Positions 24,174-35,023 of a stretch of 64,000 nt of DNA are shown here, in pieces (position 1 is the stretch's first letter; each line of letters starts with the position of its first letter). The stretch is from Nymphaea colorata (lineage: Eukaryota > Streptophyta > Magnoliopsida > Nymphaeales > Nymphaeaceae). The stretch lies in assembly GCF_008831285.2 (NCBI RefSeq), contig NC_045150.1, positions 14,429,868 to 14,493,867 of the forward strand, in the 5' to 3' direction. Made by a program: the position numbers and the translations under genes. The notes under the pieces are model-generated. The model did not search any database, had not been told where the DNA came from, and worked only from the letters and a program-made list of their open reading frames with translations.

Positions 24174-25503
24174 ATGGCAACCTTCTTCTCCCCCTTAGCA
24201 TTCAGCCTCCTCCTGCAGCTGCTCCTACTTGCAATACTGCCTAACCCTACCACAATCTTCGCTTCCAATCCTCTCGGCTTCTCTATAGACCTCTTTCATC
24301 GAGGCTCATCCCTGTCACCTCTCTATGACCCTCATCCACTCTAGCTCAACGAGCTGAGCAGGAGGCTCCGCCCTCCATGTTGCACTCCCACAACATTGCT
24401 TCACGGTTTCTAATACCACCATTGTGATCTCCAGCTCTGTGATGGCTGGTCCCGGTGAGTTTCTTGTGAAACTCTCGCTAGGTACCCCATCCAGCCTGTA
24501 CTGGGCCATTATAGACGCTGGTAGCAACCTCATATGGACAACATGCTGCCATTGTGACAACTGCCATGTCAAAACACCATTGTTTGATCCACTTCAGTCG
24601 TCCACCTACAAGAACAGGAGATGCTCCACCAGCTTTTGCACGGAATTGCATGACCATCGTTGCACCAGCGACCAACTTTGCTATTTCAAATATTCCTATA
24701 GAGCAAATTCTGAAGTAGAAGCGGTCCTAGCCTCCGAGATGCTCTTGTTTGACAATGGTGCCGGCACCATCAAGAATGAAGGAATTGTCTTTGGTTCTGT
24801 TCATCGTGAAGATAATCCTGATACTGCCCTGCGTAAAGTTCCTGGCCTTGGCCGTGGTCGTCTCTCTCTTGTTAAACAGATTGGCTCTTCGATTGATGAC
24901 AAATTTGCTTACTGTCTTCCCCCATATAGCAATGAAAACAATTCCGCGGGACAGCTCAAATTTGGTGAGGATGCACCGTTTTCAGGCACAGAAGACATTC
25001 AAGAGACGCCGATGGCATCAGATGGTGGTGAAGGCAGCTTTTATGTCCTCATCCTGACAAACATAAGTGTTGGGAACAGCAGACTCAACATACAATTTGG
25101 TGGTGCACAGACGACTGCATTGTTGGGAGATGCCAGATCGATCATCATAGACTCGGGTACCAGCCTGACTTTTCTTGCAAAAGATGTGTATGTTCAAGTG
25201 ACAAATGTCATAAACCGTGAATGCTTCTATCCTCCTGAGCAAGATTTGCTGTGTTACCATGTAGAGCACAATGGTGATCCATATGAAGGGTTGCCGGAGA
25301 TGACCTTTCATTTCGCTAATGCAGACTGGAAGCTGCCACCTTCAAATATCTTTGCAATGTTTAGAAGTGGAATCGCCTGCTAATCCATTAAAGATGGAGA
25401 GATGCCCATCTTTGGGAATATTGCACAGCAGAACATGCATGTCAAGTATGATCCGGGCAACAAACTGCTTTCTTTTGCACCAACTGAATGTACACAGGGC
25501 TAA
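24174..25503 (+). pseudogene. nepenthesin/CDR1-type aspartic protease pseudogene, best preserved copy
   Basis: About 443 codons, the usual length for this intronless plant A1 protease group. The ATG at 24174 opens a hydrophobic signal peptide (MATFFSPLAFSLLLQLLL) followed by the propeptide motif GFSIDLFHRGSSLSPLYDP. A one-base loss near 24331 then causes a TAG at 24342; the body frame is reached only after a TGA at 24355. The body runs open from 24424: GEFLVKLSLGTP, then IIDAGSNLIWTTC, where the usual DTGS is DAGS (GCT at 24517-24519; the Asp codon 24514-24516 is kept). The C-rich segment and FDPLQSSTY are normal. The flap region usually YGDGS reads YRANS, and FGC reads FGS. The second motif IIDSGTSLTFL is intact (Asp codon 25150-25152). 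A TAA at 25381-25383 interrupts, but the same frame continues through IFGNIAQQNMHVKYD to FAPTECTQG and the natural TAA at 25501-25503. Confidence 0.93.
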
Positions 25504-28100
25504 GGTCCAGCCATGAAAAAAGTCCAACACTTAGAAATGAATTGTTTATTGTAGGAACAAAAGTTATATACTTTTGTCACCTATAAGTAAGGGTTTTATT
25601 TTGTCATAATTGTGTGTTTCTGGTTATTGCATGTTCAACTCTCTCCCTAAATTTGAAGGCAGGGTCAGGGAGACATGAAAAAAGAGCCGCTGAACACCCA
25701 TAGATCACGGTGAACCAGATAAGGATGAGTTTTAGATAGGGATGGGATGATGCTGCTCATCGAGACGATCACCGCCTGCAACCACATGCTGGTGGGACCC
25801 CAAAAATAATGTCCATGTGATATCATTGACCCCAGTTAGGACCTCAGGTGGATCGACCCAGTCAACCGGTCCGATACAACCCGGTTCATAATCTCAGTTC
25901 TTATGAGCCAAACACGATCCGCTTATCTTTTTAACCTTTTTTTTGTTTTGTTTTGCTTTTTAAACTGCATTTGTAAAACTTCATGTCATCCTCCTACCAA
26001 AAAACTATTTATATGAATAGCAGAAGCATATGTTCTTTAAGGGTGTGATTCAGTCGGATGCCTAATGTAAGAGTCAAAATCAACTTGGGCTTGACTCGAG
26101 CTCCGTTGTAAAAGCTTGACTTGAAACGAGTTGAGCTCAAGCTTAAATTTATACTCAAAGATCGAGTTCGAGTTGTAAGGACGCGATCCATTTAAAATCA
26201 GCTCCACTAGCATTAATAGTTAGACGAATGTTTATAGTTGAATTAATTAAAAAATCAGTTCAATGAGTTAAAAGAAATAAGAAGTAATAAATTATTATAA
26301 ACGAGTTAAGTGAGTCGAGCTCGACGTTGTATCCTCAAGTCAATGACACATTTACATTAGTTCTAAAAGTTAGAATCTTATAATCTTAGAAATGACACAT
26401 TTTGTATATCTTTCATTATCTTTTCTCCTAGTTTGACTACATTTGATCATTTTGAGGTTTTTTTCTGTGTGAAACTGACAAGTCTTATAATAATGCCATG
26501 TTAATTCTTTTCAAATACGAGATTGATGTTTTATTTTATGACTTTAAAGGTGGTGTTGCAAGGAACAATAGAGGGCATCTTAGATTATCTTGAAAGGGCA
26601 GTGTGGATACCTATAAGGTAGTTTGGCGGTATTTGCTACACTTTTTTTACACACGAGTCCTAATTTTACATTTGGTTTCTTCAAAGTTATCAAAGACTCA
26701 AAGGTGACATATTATTTGAAGTGATAATGTCGTACACATTTACATTAGTTCTCTATTTATTTATGTATTACATATAGGTATTTATCTACATATTTATATC
26801 TATCTTTTAATGCATGTTTATTGATATTTTTATACACATGCTATCTTGCATGTGGTATGGTGGTCATCCTCCATAATGTCTCTACCATCTTTCACGAGTC
26901 ACTTTTCTAATAGTGTGTCTTGTAAGTAATAGCTATGTCAAAGAGAATATCGAGTGTTTTTAGTAGGTGCAGCTACAAAGCATTCTACATTTCAAGCATG
27001 CATTTTTACCATAGCTTCTGCTCGTTTTGTTTTGGATATTCTTTTGTTGATTAATTCCTCTGGGTCTTTGAAAATGGGTGAAGTAGATTGTGGCTAACCT
27101 ATGTAATCTTATAACTCTCTCTAACGATCTATATTCAGCCATTCAATATGGTTTCAAATCTGATATTTGGTCTCTTCTCTCTCTCGTTTTTTCCATGATG
27201 GCCAATATTTTTGTATGATAATTATACTAATTTTTTTAGTATAAGTTTTGGATATGGTTTGCAAATTGCTTATATGAGATGGCTGCACATCGTCCAGCAT
27301 TCAAAGCTTTTGTAAGGCCTACTTTCTTTGATCCATTCTACATACTTTGTATGCATGAATATATTTATTTGGAAATCAATACAATCTACTTATTTATTAA
27401 GAATTTTATGACTTTGTACTTTTCGATATGCCACCTTATACTGAACAACTTCAAGGCCTTCCTCCTGGAACACATGGGTAAAATGATTATTCAGTCTCAT
27501 TACAATGTAGCACTGGTATGGATGTAGGAATTCCTCTTTGCTGATGGCCGTGCCCTAATTGCTGCTCATGGAGCATCCAAGATCTTTTGGGCTTATAGCC
27601 TATATACTGTCTATTGCCTTCTTGCTATTTTTAGTAACCTTACTTGGTCTACTTAATCCATTCTCTCGATCTTATCTTGGTATATCTTCTATTGGCCAAT
27701 TTACTCAACAAGTAGAATGTATTGGTGAAATTATAAATATAATTCTTAAGACTCATGGCACACCTATAGCTATTGGAAACAAGTTACATGTCACAGGTGT
27801 AATCTACTTACTACTTAGTATAGTTGTTGAAACACATAGTTGCTGTTTGAGACATGGTGCATTTGCAAAGAGCTGCCTCTCTTTAATGTAACAATATATA
27901 TTCTCATGATTTGATTTGTAAACTACTTTGCTTCTAATACATTAAGACTGTAACAGTTTGAATTTCTGAATTTCCTCCTTTTTTTTGTAGTTTCATCAGT
28001 ATCAAGTCAATTTTAGTCGGAACTTGCATTTTGTCCCTTGATGGCATGAAGCTGGTTTTGACTTAGTTGATCATGAGTTAATTTCTCTTCTAGAGAACAT
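25504..28100. other. unassigned DNA
   Basis: No convincing gene. The flanks of the 24-kb protease do not match F1 flank A, B or C, so this copy arose by a different event or is much older. A plus-strand stretch at about 27530-27640 (IFWAYSLYTVYCLLAIFSN in one frame) recalls the FW-x-PC-x-x-H-x-L region of hAT transposases, but the key residues are absent and I do not call it. Confidence 0.5.
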
Positions 28101-28144
28101 CTGAGTCATCTCATCAGATCTAAACTAGTTATGGTCCTATCAGG

Positions 28145-28450
28145 CACTGCGGATGTGGATGTCAGCAAGGAGCGGAGAGTTAATCAAGATCTAGACTCGA
28201 TGGGCATGATTGATTCACATAAGCTTGTCCTTTCTAAGGTGCATGCTAGATTAGTTTCTTCCTGTTGTAGAAGCTTGTCCTACTGATTGATGCTGGTTAG
28301 TTTCTTTGTGCTGAAAACTGATCTATTCTTTGATCTTGGATCTTGTAGGCAGAAGTTGATGTGGAAATCAAGAAGCTTACTGCCCGCCCAATATTGTTGA
28401 AGGAAAGCCATGCTTGGATTACATCAAATACATCATTTTTCCGTGGCTGA
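28145..28450 (+). pseudogene. possible captured exon fragments of an unidentified gene
   Basis: One open stretch (about 28140-28238) reads GTADVDVSKERRVNQDLDSM then IDSHKLVLSK and ends at AAG followed by gtgcatg, a plausible splice donor. About 110 bases later, after tcttgtag, the same phase resumes as AEVDVEIKKLTARPILLKES and stops at TGA near 28449. Joining at these sites keeps the frame. This looks like two adjacent exons of a real gene that has lost the rest. I do not recognise the protein. A further short stretch after ttaatttgcag at about 29396 (GRGKENVDEVSAMTIKARG) might be a third exon, and a decayed relative of it is at about 41840. All of this is inference from codon-like text. Confidence 0.35.
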
Positions 28451-29394
28451 GAAGTTTGAAGTAGAACGGAAAGAATGGTGGAAACAAGTAAATTTCAACG
28501 ATTCATTCTTTTATAAATGCATTCTTAATTCAAACTTGATAGGGATGTCAAATCTGAATCTGTCGTTGTCCATGTAAATTTTCAAATTTACATTGATTTG
28601 TCAAGTTTTCTCAACATGGGCATGTCGTTGGATAAAAGCTGGGAATGACCAGTCCGTACACTTCTAAAATGGCAGCAGGTGATCCGAGGCTAGTGAAACT
28701 TTGGCAACACTGCAAAGGGCAAGGACGAGTATTGGACTTTTGCGAGTTGGCAATAATCTTATTTGCAACGACAAAAGGCGTTGCCAATAGCTTGTTTTTA
28801 TTGTTGTGGTTGTATTTGTTTCACCGGGGACCAGACCAGGTCGAAACTCCCCCTGTCCGACCTTAAATCTATCATTTTTAATATACGTGGATTTAAGATC
28901 CATGCTACATAAATCTTTAGTTTGTTTAAGCTGAGGATCCTTTAAAGCCTACCTTTCAATGCTACATCGAACTATCAAACACAACTTAAAGTACAAAGGA
29001 GGATCAAATCAATCTCTCAAACCATCCGGACATAAGTACACCACCACAATTTTCTTTGTCACTTTCGATGCAAACTCTGCTCGGAGTTCGGCTGTCGTCC
29101 CTTTTAATAGAAAGAATAAGTAATGAATCTACATCAAAGAGTAACTTTGTCAATATTACTTGAACATCCCCTTCCTGACGATTGGGGTGCTCACGCACTA
29201 TTTTCTTTGTCTTTATATGTTTTTTTTTATCAATATTCTATTGATAATGATTTTGTTTTTTTCAACTTCAGTAGTACATTATAATAACCTTCGTACATGT
29301 TTGCAAAATAATATACTTTGTTATTTTTTTGAAATTTATATCTATCAATTTGATCTAATTTTATGAAAATCTTTTTGACGATGATTAATTTGCA
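28451..29394. other. unassigned DNA
   Basis: No recognisable gene or element. The text around 28750-28850 contains a repeated gcgttgccaatag/gttggcaataat phrase and ends in caccggggaccagacc, possibly a transposon end, but no inverted partner was found. Confidence 0.4.
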
Positions 29395-30330
29395 GGGCCG
29401 GGGAAAAGAAAATGTGGATGAAGTTAGTGCTATGACTATCAAAGCTAGAGGTAGGTAGATGACAAAATCATGAAATATCTGATAATTAATTGATATAATT
29501 CTTTTTCTAAATCTTAAACCAAAAAAATATGGTATCAATTAAACATTGGCATTATTTGGGTTAAATGACTGACAAATTAATAAAGTGCTTATTTGGTAAT
29601 TAATGATAGCTGGGCCCAATAGCATTCGGCCGACCTTGTATTTTGCGTTAAGACAGAACAAATTAAAATTAAAATATAGAGATCTTCCCTAGTGACAGAG
29701 CATATCCTGTATAAGGTGACCCACAATTGCAGGTTCATTCAAATTCAACTGAATCATCTTGTGCGATGGTAAGTCCCGTGGTGGAGGTACATGATGGATG
29801 GTGCCACACAAAGTTTAGTTATGTTCATGTTAATAACTTCATATATTTCAGGCAGCTACTTCTGCAGTAGAGTGGTTATTTTGTTATTTTGTATAATTAA
29901 ACACTGCTTTCAAAAGATCATGCTCAAACAACTGGTCAATGCAAATGCACTGTGATGGTTTTTATCCACACAAAACAAAAAAATAGCTGTTTTCAATTCC
30001 TTTATATATATATATATATATGAACATATGATGTACTTGTAAGTTTTAGTTACTAGAAATTAATTGTATCGGTTTGACTAAATTGGATGCAAGGGCCTGT
30101 TAAAGGAGAAAAATTCAGCTAACTTTTCTTTGAATCCCAGGAATGACTTTTCTTAAACGACGATGACATGCTTTCAGTTTCCAGTCGACCTGGTCGGATC
30201 GAGAGCAATGTGCTATACTAGTGCAAGGATGGAACTTGGAAGCACTATGTATGCCAGTTGAAGGACATTTGACTCTACTCCCATGGGCATGGGCATTATG
30301 GAAAGCCGGATCTAAAATTAGTGTCTTATA
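29395..30330. repeat. F2 dispersed duplication, copy 2 (shorter)
   Basis: Parallels 41835-42600 and 21260-21830: shared gaaaatgtggatgaag near 29410 and 41848, the tatagagatcttccct phrase near 29676, tgcaggttcattcaaattcaac near 29729, and the ctcaaacaactggtcaatgc block. The last 150 bases (30195-30315) match F1 flank at 2810-2920 and 18170-18280. Confidence 0.65.
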
Positions 30331-30496
30331 TGGTCTTATGCATGAAACTTTATGCATATGGGTGCTTAATAACCAAGATAACATGTCTAAGTAAAAAAAA
30401 AAAGTCTTTTAGAAGGACAAAAAGGGTTTATGAAAAAGTAAATATTCCAAAATATACACTTCTTTATAAAAAAAATAAAAATACTCCAACCTACAC

Positions 30497-30613
30497 GATC
30501 CAATATCATTGGACATGCGTAGGGGTGTAAAATAGGAGGCCCAGGCAATCGCCGAAAAGAACTCATGGGACTAGGAATAAGATTATTTAATAAAATATAG
30601 AACTCTGCATGCC
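30497..30613 (+). repeat. gypsy LTR fragment
   Basis: Matches 3536-3643 of the gypsy 5' LTR (shared catgggactaggaataagat and neighbouring text), ending at ctctgcatg, the base after which the 3' LTR remnant at 6461 begins. It is a broken scrap, without its own ends. Confidence 0.75.
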
Positions 30614-31186
30614 AATTATAATTTGATCAAATATCGGGCCGATAACAAACTGGTACAATTCAAATAGGTTGATCCAAATCAATTTTCACAGATAAAATGA
30701 AAAAAAAATTATAAAATAGATGACAAGACAGCACCAAATTACAAATTAAGAACAGCAAAGAAACGACAATAGAAGCAAAAAAGAGGAGTGAGAAAGACAA
30801 AGGATGTCTAGATGGCTATGAGCTAACAACAACCAAAAGGTCGACCCCTCTTCTGAGGACAAGAGTTTGACTTCAAACATATAGAGAGAACAAGACCCAG
30901 CCCTGATGTCAAGATTGTTCCAGCTAAGTTTTGATTCTCTTAACCTAGCAGAGGGTTCGCCACCACCAAAAATTTGTCGGTTAATAATATTTGTGGGTCT
31001 TTCATGTGAAACCAAGTCCTTCTCAACGCAATCTGGAACCTTTCACAGTCTTAAGATTGGATAAAATTCACCCAGTGCGTGACTTTTGTTAATATAAGAT
31101 ATTGCTAGTGGCCATACAATGCCTGCTAATAAAAAGGACTTCATCCTTTTTTCTTGAGAAAGAACACCCAACTCATCCATGATTTG
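30614..31186. other. unassigned DNA
   Basis: No gene recognised. A short piece near 31025-31130 (cctttcacagtcttaagatt, ataagatattgctagtggcc) resembles 23023-23110, so it belongs to the dispersed F2-type DNA. Confidence 0.4.
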
Positions 31187-31570
31187 TCATCTTTTAACAG
31201 GAGAAAGTATCTGAAAATAAAGTTGGAAACAGCAGGAGCTGGGCCCCATACATCGGCCTGAACCAAGTTGAAGCAATATTTCAGATTCAAGAAATGATTG
31301 TCCAGTCATCTTTGCGTAATTGCATGTCTCACATACTGGAAAATTGTAGACGAGCTTAAGAAACACAGTTTTGAGAATTAGATCAAACAAATATCCCAAC
31401 CTATAGTGCCATAGGAGTGATTCTTCATTCTTCTTGTCAGCTGGAAGTGCCTTGTTTGTGTTCAAGTTAATGTAGTAGATAGAGCCCATCTCTCTCATAA
31501 GAATCACCAAGCCTCTTCTGGGGTTTTTGGTCCAGCAGAATGACCTTCTTCTTGGAGAAAATATTCAGAA
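31187..31570 (-). pseudogene. Ty1/copia fragment: GAG-pre-integrase region, antisense
   Basis: On the minus strand the text GSIYYINLNTNKAL, then LLWHYRLGYLFDLILKTVF and VCETCNYAKMTGQSF matches the GAG-pre-integrase zinc region and the start of integrase in plant copia elements (expected LWH-x-RLGH, then C-x2-C). The second histidine of RLGH is replaced by tyrosine. Only about 125 codons survive. It ends abruptly at about 31570, where the plus-strand copia LTR-like sequence begins, suggesting the second element landed inside this one. The family differs from the plus-strand element next door. Confidence 0.75.
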
Positions 31571-31697
31571 ATTTCTGTAACAAAGTATGAATCTAGTTAC
31601 AAAGTATGTAACAAAGCAGAAGAGAGAGTCATTGTGTGGATGTAGGCTGATTTTAGCCGAACCTCGTTACACCTGTGTGTTCATCTTTTCTTTCAAC

Positions 31698-31713
31698 TTG
31701 GTACCAAAGCCTG
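31698..31713 (+). other. copia primer binding site (degenerate)
   Basis: ttggtaccaaagcctg resembles the plant tggtatcagagc site for initiator methionine tRNA, with two substitutions. Confidence 0.45.
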
Positions 31714-31905
31714 CAACTGCTTTCACCGTGGTCTTCCATATTTTGCATCTTTCTAGAGCCACGCTTCACCTGTCTGGATCACGATCATTGTTTGATGCCG
31801 GCACCATCGTTTTCCAGCCACTCTCTTTGCTGCACCCCCTGGTGCGTCTCCTGTTCCTCTTCCTACATCCACAGTTTTTGGCATAACCAGAGAAACCACA
31901 AAGGA

Positions 31906-32140
31906 GTGTGCTGCTTCCTGTCTTCACCGAGGAGCATGCTGCTTCTTGTCTTCCTGTCTTCACTGAGGAGCATGCTGCTTCTTGTCTTCACCGAGGACTG
32001 CACTCCTCGGAGTGTGCTGCTCCTTTTAGTGTTTGAACAAGGGTGTGGCACCGAGTGTGTTGTTTCCTGCCTTCATTGAGGCACGTGCCTTCCTTTTGGA
32101 GTGTGTTGTTTCCTGCCTTCACCGAGGCACGTGCCTCCTT
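31906..32140. repeat. degenerate minisatellite in copia leader
   Basis: Several imperfect units of about 30-45 bases share gtgctgcttcctgtcttcac followed by cgaggag or cgaggcacgtgcc. Two subtypes occur: a left group with gaggagcatgctgcttc and a right group with gaggcacgtgcc. Confidence 0.75.
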
Positions 32141-32161
32141 TTCTGTCTCCACCAGGTACAC

Positions 32162-33216
32162 AATGGAATGCTTTCTTAAGTTTGGTTTCAGTCAAGCTTG
32201 ATCGATCAAATTATCTTCTCTGGCGTTCTCAAATTGAAAGTGTTATGAAAAGTCAAAATTTGATCAACTATGTTAATGGAATATGTTCTGCTCCACCTGA
32301 GTTTCTTGATGAAGCACACACACAAGAAAATACTGCTGATGATTTATGGTATCGTGAAGACCAAATTGCACTAAATTGGATCAAAGTCACTGTGACTCAA
32401 CTAGTCATGTCACAACTGGTTCGTGTTGGCACGGCTATAGATGCTTGGTGCATCCTTGAAAAACAGTATGCCTCACAAAATAATCTTCGTATTATTCAGC
32501 TGAAAAGAGAATTACAAAACATAAAAAAGAGAGGAATGTCTATGACTGAATACCTTCAACATATTAGTTTCTTACATGATTATCTTAGCAGAGTGCAGCA
32601 CTTTGTCTCAGATACAGACCTTGTTCTGTATACCTTGAATGGACTGAATACCAAATATGAATCTTTTATTACCACAGTTACTGCATTCAAAGATCTACCT
32701 TCATGGTCTGAATTATATGATATGTTAATTACTCAAGAGTGACGACTTGGAATGCTTTCTTCATCCCAGATGACTCAGGTTGAAGCCACTGCCACTGCCT
32801 TTATTGCTGAACAAGGGCATGGGCGTGGCAACTATAATGGTGGTAGGGGTAGAGGCCGTAATGGAGGAAGAGGAAACTATGGAAAAAACAATAATACTAA
32901 CAAGTCTAACCAAGGAATAACTTGTCAGTATTTTGGCAGAAGAAATAACACAGCTCGACAATGTTACGATATTCCAAAAGTGTTTATGGCCATGACACTC
33001 AACATGGGAAAATCTGATAATGCATCTAGTAGCCGAGAAAATGTCAGCAATACTCAAGACTCAGCCTGGTATCCAGACACAGGTGCCTCCCACCATGTGA
33101 CAAATTCAAAACAACATATGCAAGGTAAAGTTCCTTATCATGGTTTTAATTCTATTATAGTTGGCAATGGTAGTAAGATGCAAATTAAAAATATAGGTAA
33201 CGTTGTACCTACTTAG
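32162..33216 (+). pseudogene. copia gag and protease
   Basis: Gag core begins at about 32165 with FLSLVSVKLDRSNYLLWRSQ, the usual plant copia gag opening, and runs through DAWCILEKQYASQN and LKRELQNIKKRGMSMTEYL to a TGA at 32740-32742. The frame continues after it with glycine- and arginine-rich text (GRGNYNGGRGRGRNGGRG). The zinc knuckle reads CQYFGRRNNTARQCY: the second Cys and the His of C-x2-C-x4-H-x4-C are replaced by Phe and Asn, so zinc binding should be lost. The protease motif WYPDTGASHHVT follows near 33067-33102. The stretch ends at a TAG at about 33214. Translation start is uncertain because the leader stays open from 32101. Confidence 0.85.
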
Positions 33217-34480
33217 CAAGACGTCATCCTTTGCTTTGAAAAATGTGTTGCATGCTCCTAAAGCACACAAGAATCTTATGTCAGTAGCAAGGTTCACCAA
33301 AGACAACCAATACTCTATTGAATTTTCCTCTAATGGTTTCATTGTTAAGAATATGCAGACGGGCGAAATTCTTCACACAAGGCCACTTGAGAAAGGAGGA
33401 CTCTATAGATGGACGAGAGAAAGGAAGGACTCTACTAGCAATCCTTTCAGTATTGGAGATGACGATCAATAAAAGACTGCTAATACTTCTTTGGTTTCTC
33501 AAAATTCTTACTCAGACATTTAGTTATGGCATTTGCATCTAGGACATGCTCACTTTCAGTTGTTAAACTCGTTGAAAGTTGCTGGTTTAATTTCTGTTGA
33601 TGAAAGACATAAATTAGATTTTTGTTCTTCATGTGCGCTTGGAAAAATGCATGAAAATCATTTTCCATTCAGATGGAGGAGGAGATATTTGGGGTAACTT
33701 AAAAAATGCTTGGATTACATCAAATTCATTTCATGCAACCAAACCTCTTGAAGTGTTACGTGTTGATATTTGGGGACCAGCACCGTGTGCTTCACGAGAA
33801 TGGTACATGTATTGTTTCTTAGTGGTTAACCACTACTCTCACTTCTCATGGATCTTTCCCTTGTCAAAGAAAAGTGATACGCATCCATGTTTTAAAACCT
33901 TTTTAAGCATAGTAGAGCGTCAACTTGAAACAAAAATGAAAATTTTCAATTCAGATGGAGGAGGATAGTTCATGAGCAAAGAATTTAGCACATTTCTTGA
34001 AAATCAAGGTATTTATCGATGGATAACATGCCCTTACACATCCCAGTAGAACGAGATAGTAGAAAGGAAGCATAGGCATCTGGTGGAAATGGGACTCACC
34101 ATGATTATTCATGCCAATATGCCACAAAAATTTTGGTTTCATGCTTTTAAAACTGTTGTTCTTCTTATTAACAGGTTGCCTTTTGCAGACTTGCAAATGA
34201 TGCCGTATGAGAAGCTCTTGCATGAAGTTCCCAAATACAGTCATCTAAGAACCTTTGGTTGTACCGTCTATCCATTGAATGGGCCTAAACATGCTTCAAA
34301 ACTAGAAGCCAAAGCTCAAACCTGCATCTTCATTGGGTATGGCAGCTGTCATAAAGGTTGTGTTTGTTACAATCCAATCTCTAATTGAGTCATCATATCT
34401 AGACATGTTATTTTTGACGAAAGAAATTTTTTATACTCTCATTGTGGTCCCTCTTTTACTGCCTCAAACATTTCAAGTTA
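33203..34480 (+). pseudogene. copia GAG-pre-integrase and integrase, broken
   Basis: FALKNVLHAPKAHKNLMSVA (33220 on) is the standard stretch after the protease. After frame breaks, LWHLHLGHAHFQLLNSL and FCSSCALGKMHENHF (about 33525-33660) give the GAG-pre-integrase zinc region. The integrase core starts with EVLRVDIWGP (about 33758) and includes FNSDGGG at about 33945-33965 and EIVERKHRH at about 34055, giving the D, D and E of the catalytic triad. Stops at 33966 (TAG) and after PYTSQ near 34048 interrupt the same frame. It continues to FIGYGSCHKGCVCYNP near 34380. About 60 bases at 33668-33730 do not fit the alignment and repeat cagatggaggagga, found again at 33952. Non-functional. Confidence 0.85.
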
Positions 34481-34699
34481 GCTAAAGTCGTCATCCAGAT
34501 CTGATTGTATTAAGTCTAGACCTATTGATGAGCTAAAAGAGAGTTTACCTCTTATTGAGTTGCCTAGTACCATTCCTAGTTCCTCAAGTTCCACAACATT
34601 TCAAACTTGTTCCAATTACTTTCATGTGCACATACCATCAATTTCAGCATACTTAAACCTTCATGGAACTAGAAACACATGTTACAGACAATTCCAGTA

Positions 34700-34990
34700 C
34701 AAGGGTGTCACAGTGTGCTTCATATAGCTATATTATGAACATAGTACCACATTATATATATTCTTTCACAAACAGCTCATGTATTACCCTAAAAATAACC
34801 ATTTATTTTTGAGCACACAGGTAATTACACCTCATACATGCATATATATATTTATTTTTAGGCAATCAGAGATGTCTAAGACTAAGAGTGTTGTGTATCA
34901 TTTCCAGAATATAACACTTCACACATCTATTCATATCTAGGCGCGTAAATACATAGATTCGCGTAAATATATAGGTAGGTATATGTATGC

Positions 34991-35023
<33 letters not shown>

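Larger units (their letters stand above)
31580..34700 (+). mobile_element. Ty1/copia retrotransposon, 3'-truncated
   Basis: In order: a piece of 5' LTR (about 31580-31696), a primer-binding-site-like ttggtaccaaagcc at 31698, a leader with minisatellite (31906-32140), gag, protease, GAG-pre-integrase and integrase, then a short linker fading out near 34700. Reverse transcriptase, RNase H and the 3' LTR are absent. The order PR-IN before RT is diagnostic of copia. Stops and frameshifts occur from gag onward. Confidence 0.85.

Noticed and set aside
24122-25503. Reading the 24-kb protease as an intact gene with an intron removing the stops at 24342 and 24355
   Set aside because: This protease group is usually intronless, no good donor/acceptor pair flanks the two stops, and the later stop at 25381 plus active-site changes would remain.
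27440-27900. Possible hAT transposase fragment (IFWAYSLYTVYC region)
   Set aside because: The expected FW-x-PC-x-x-H pattern is not met and the surrounding text does not align with hAT transposases.
31675-32079. A 134-codon plus-strand serine- and leucine-rich frame
   Set aside because: It reads through the copia primer binding site and leader minisatellite; low-complexity and not part of gag.
31906-32140. CRISPR-like array
   Set aside because: Repeats are degenerate and contiguous without unique spacers, and the genome is a plant's.
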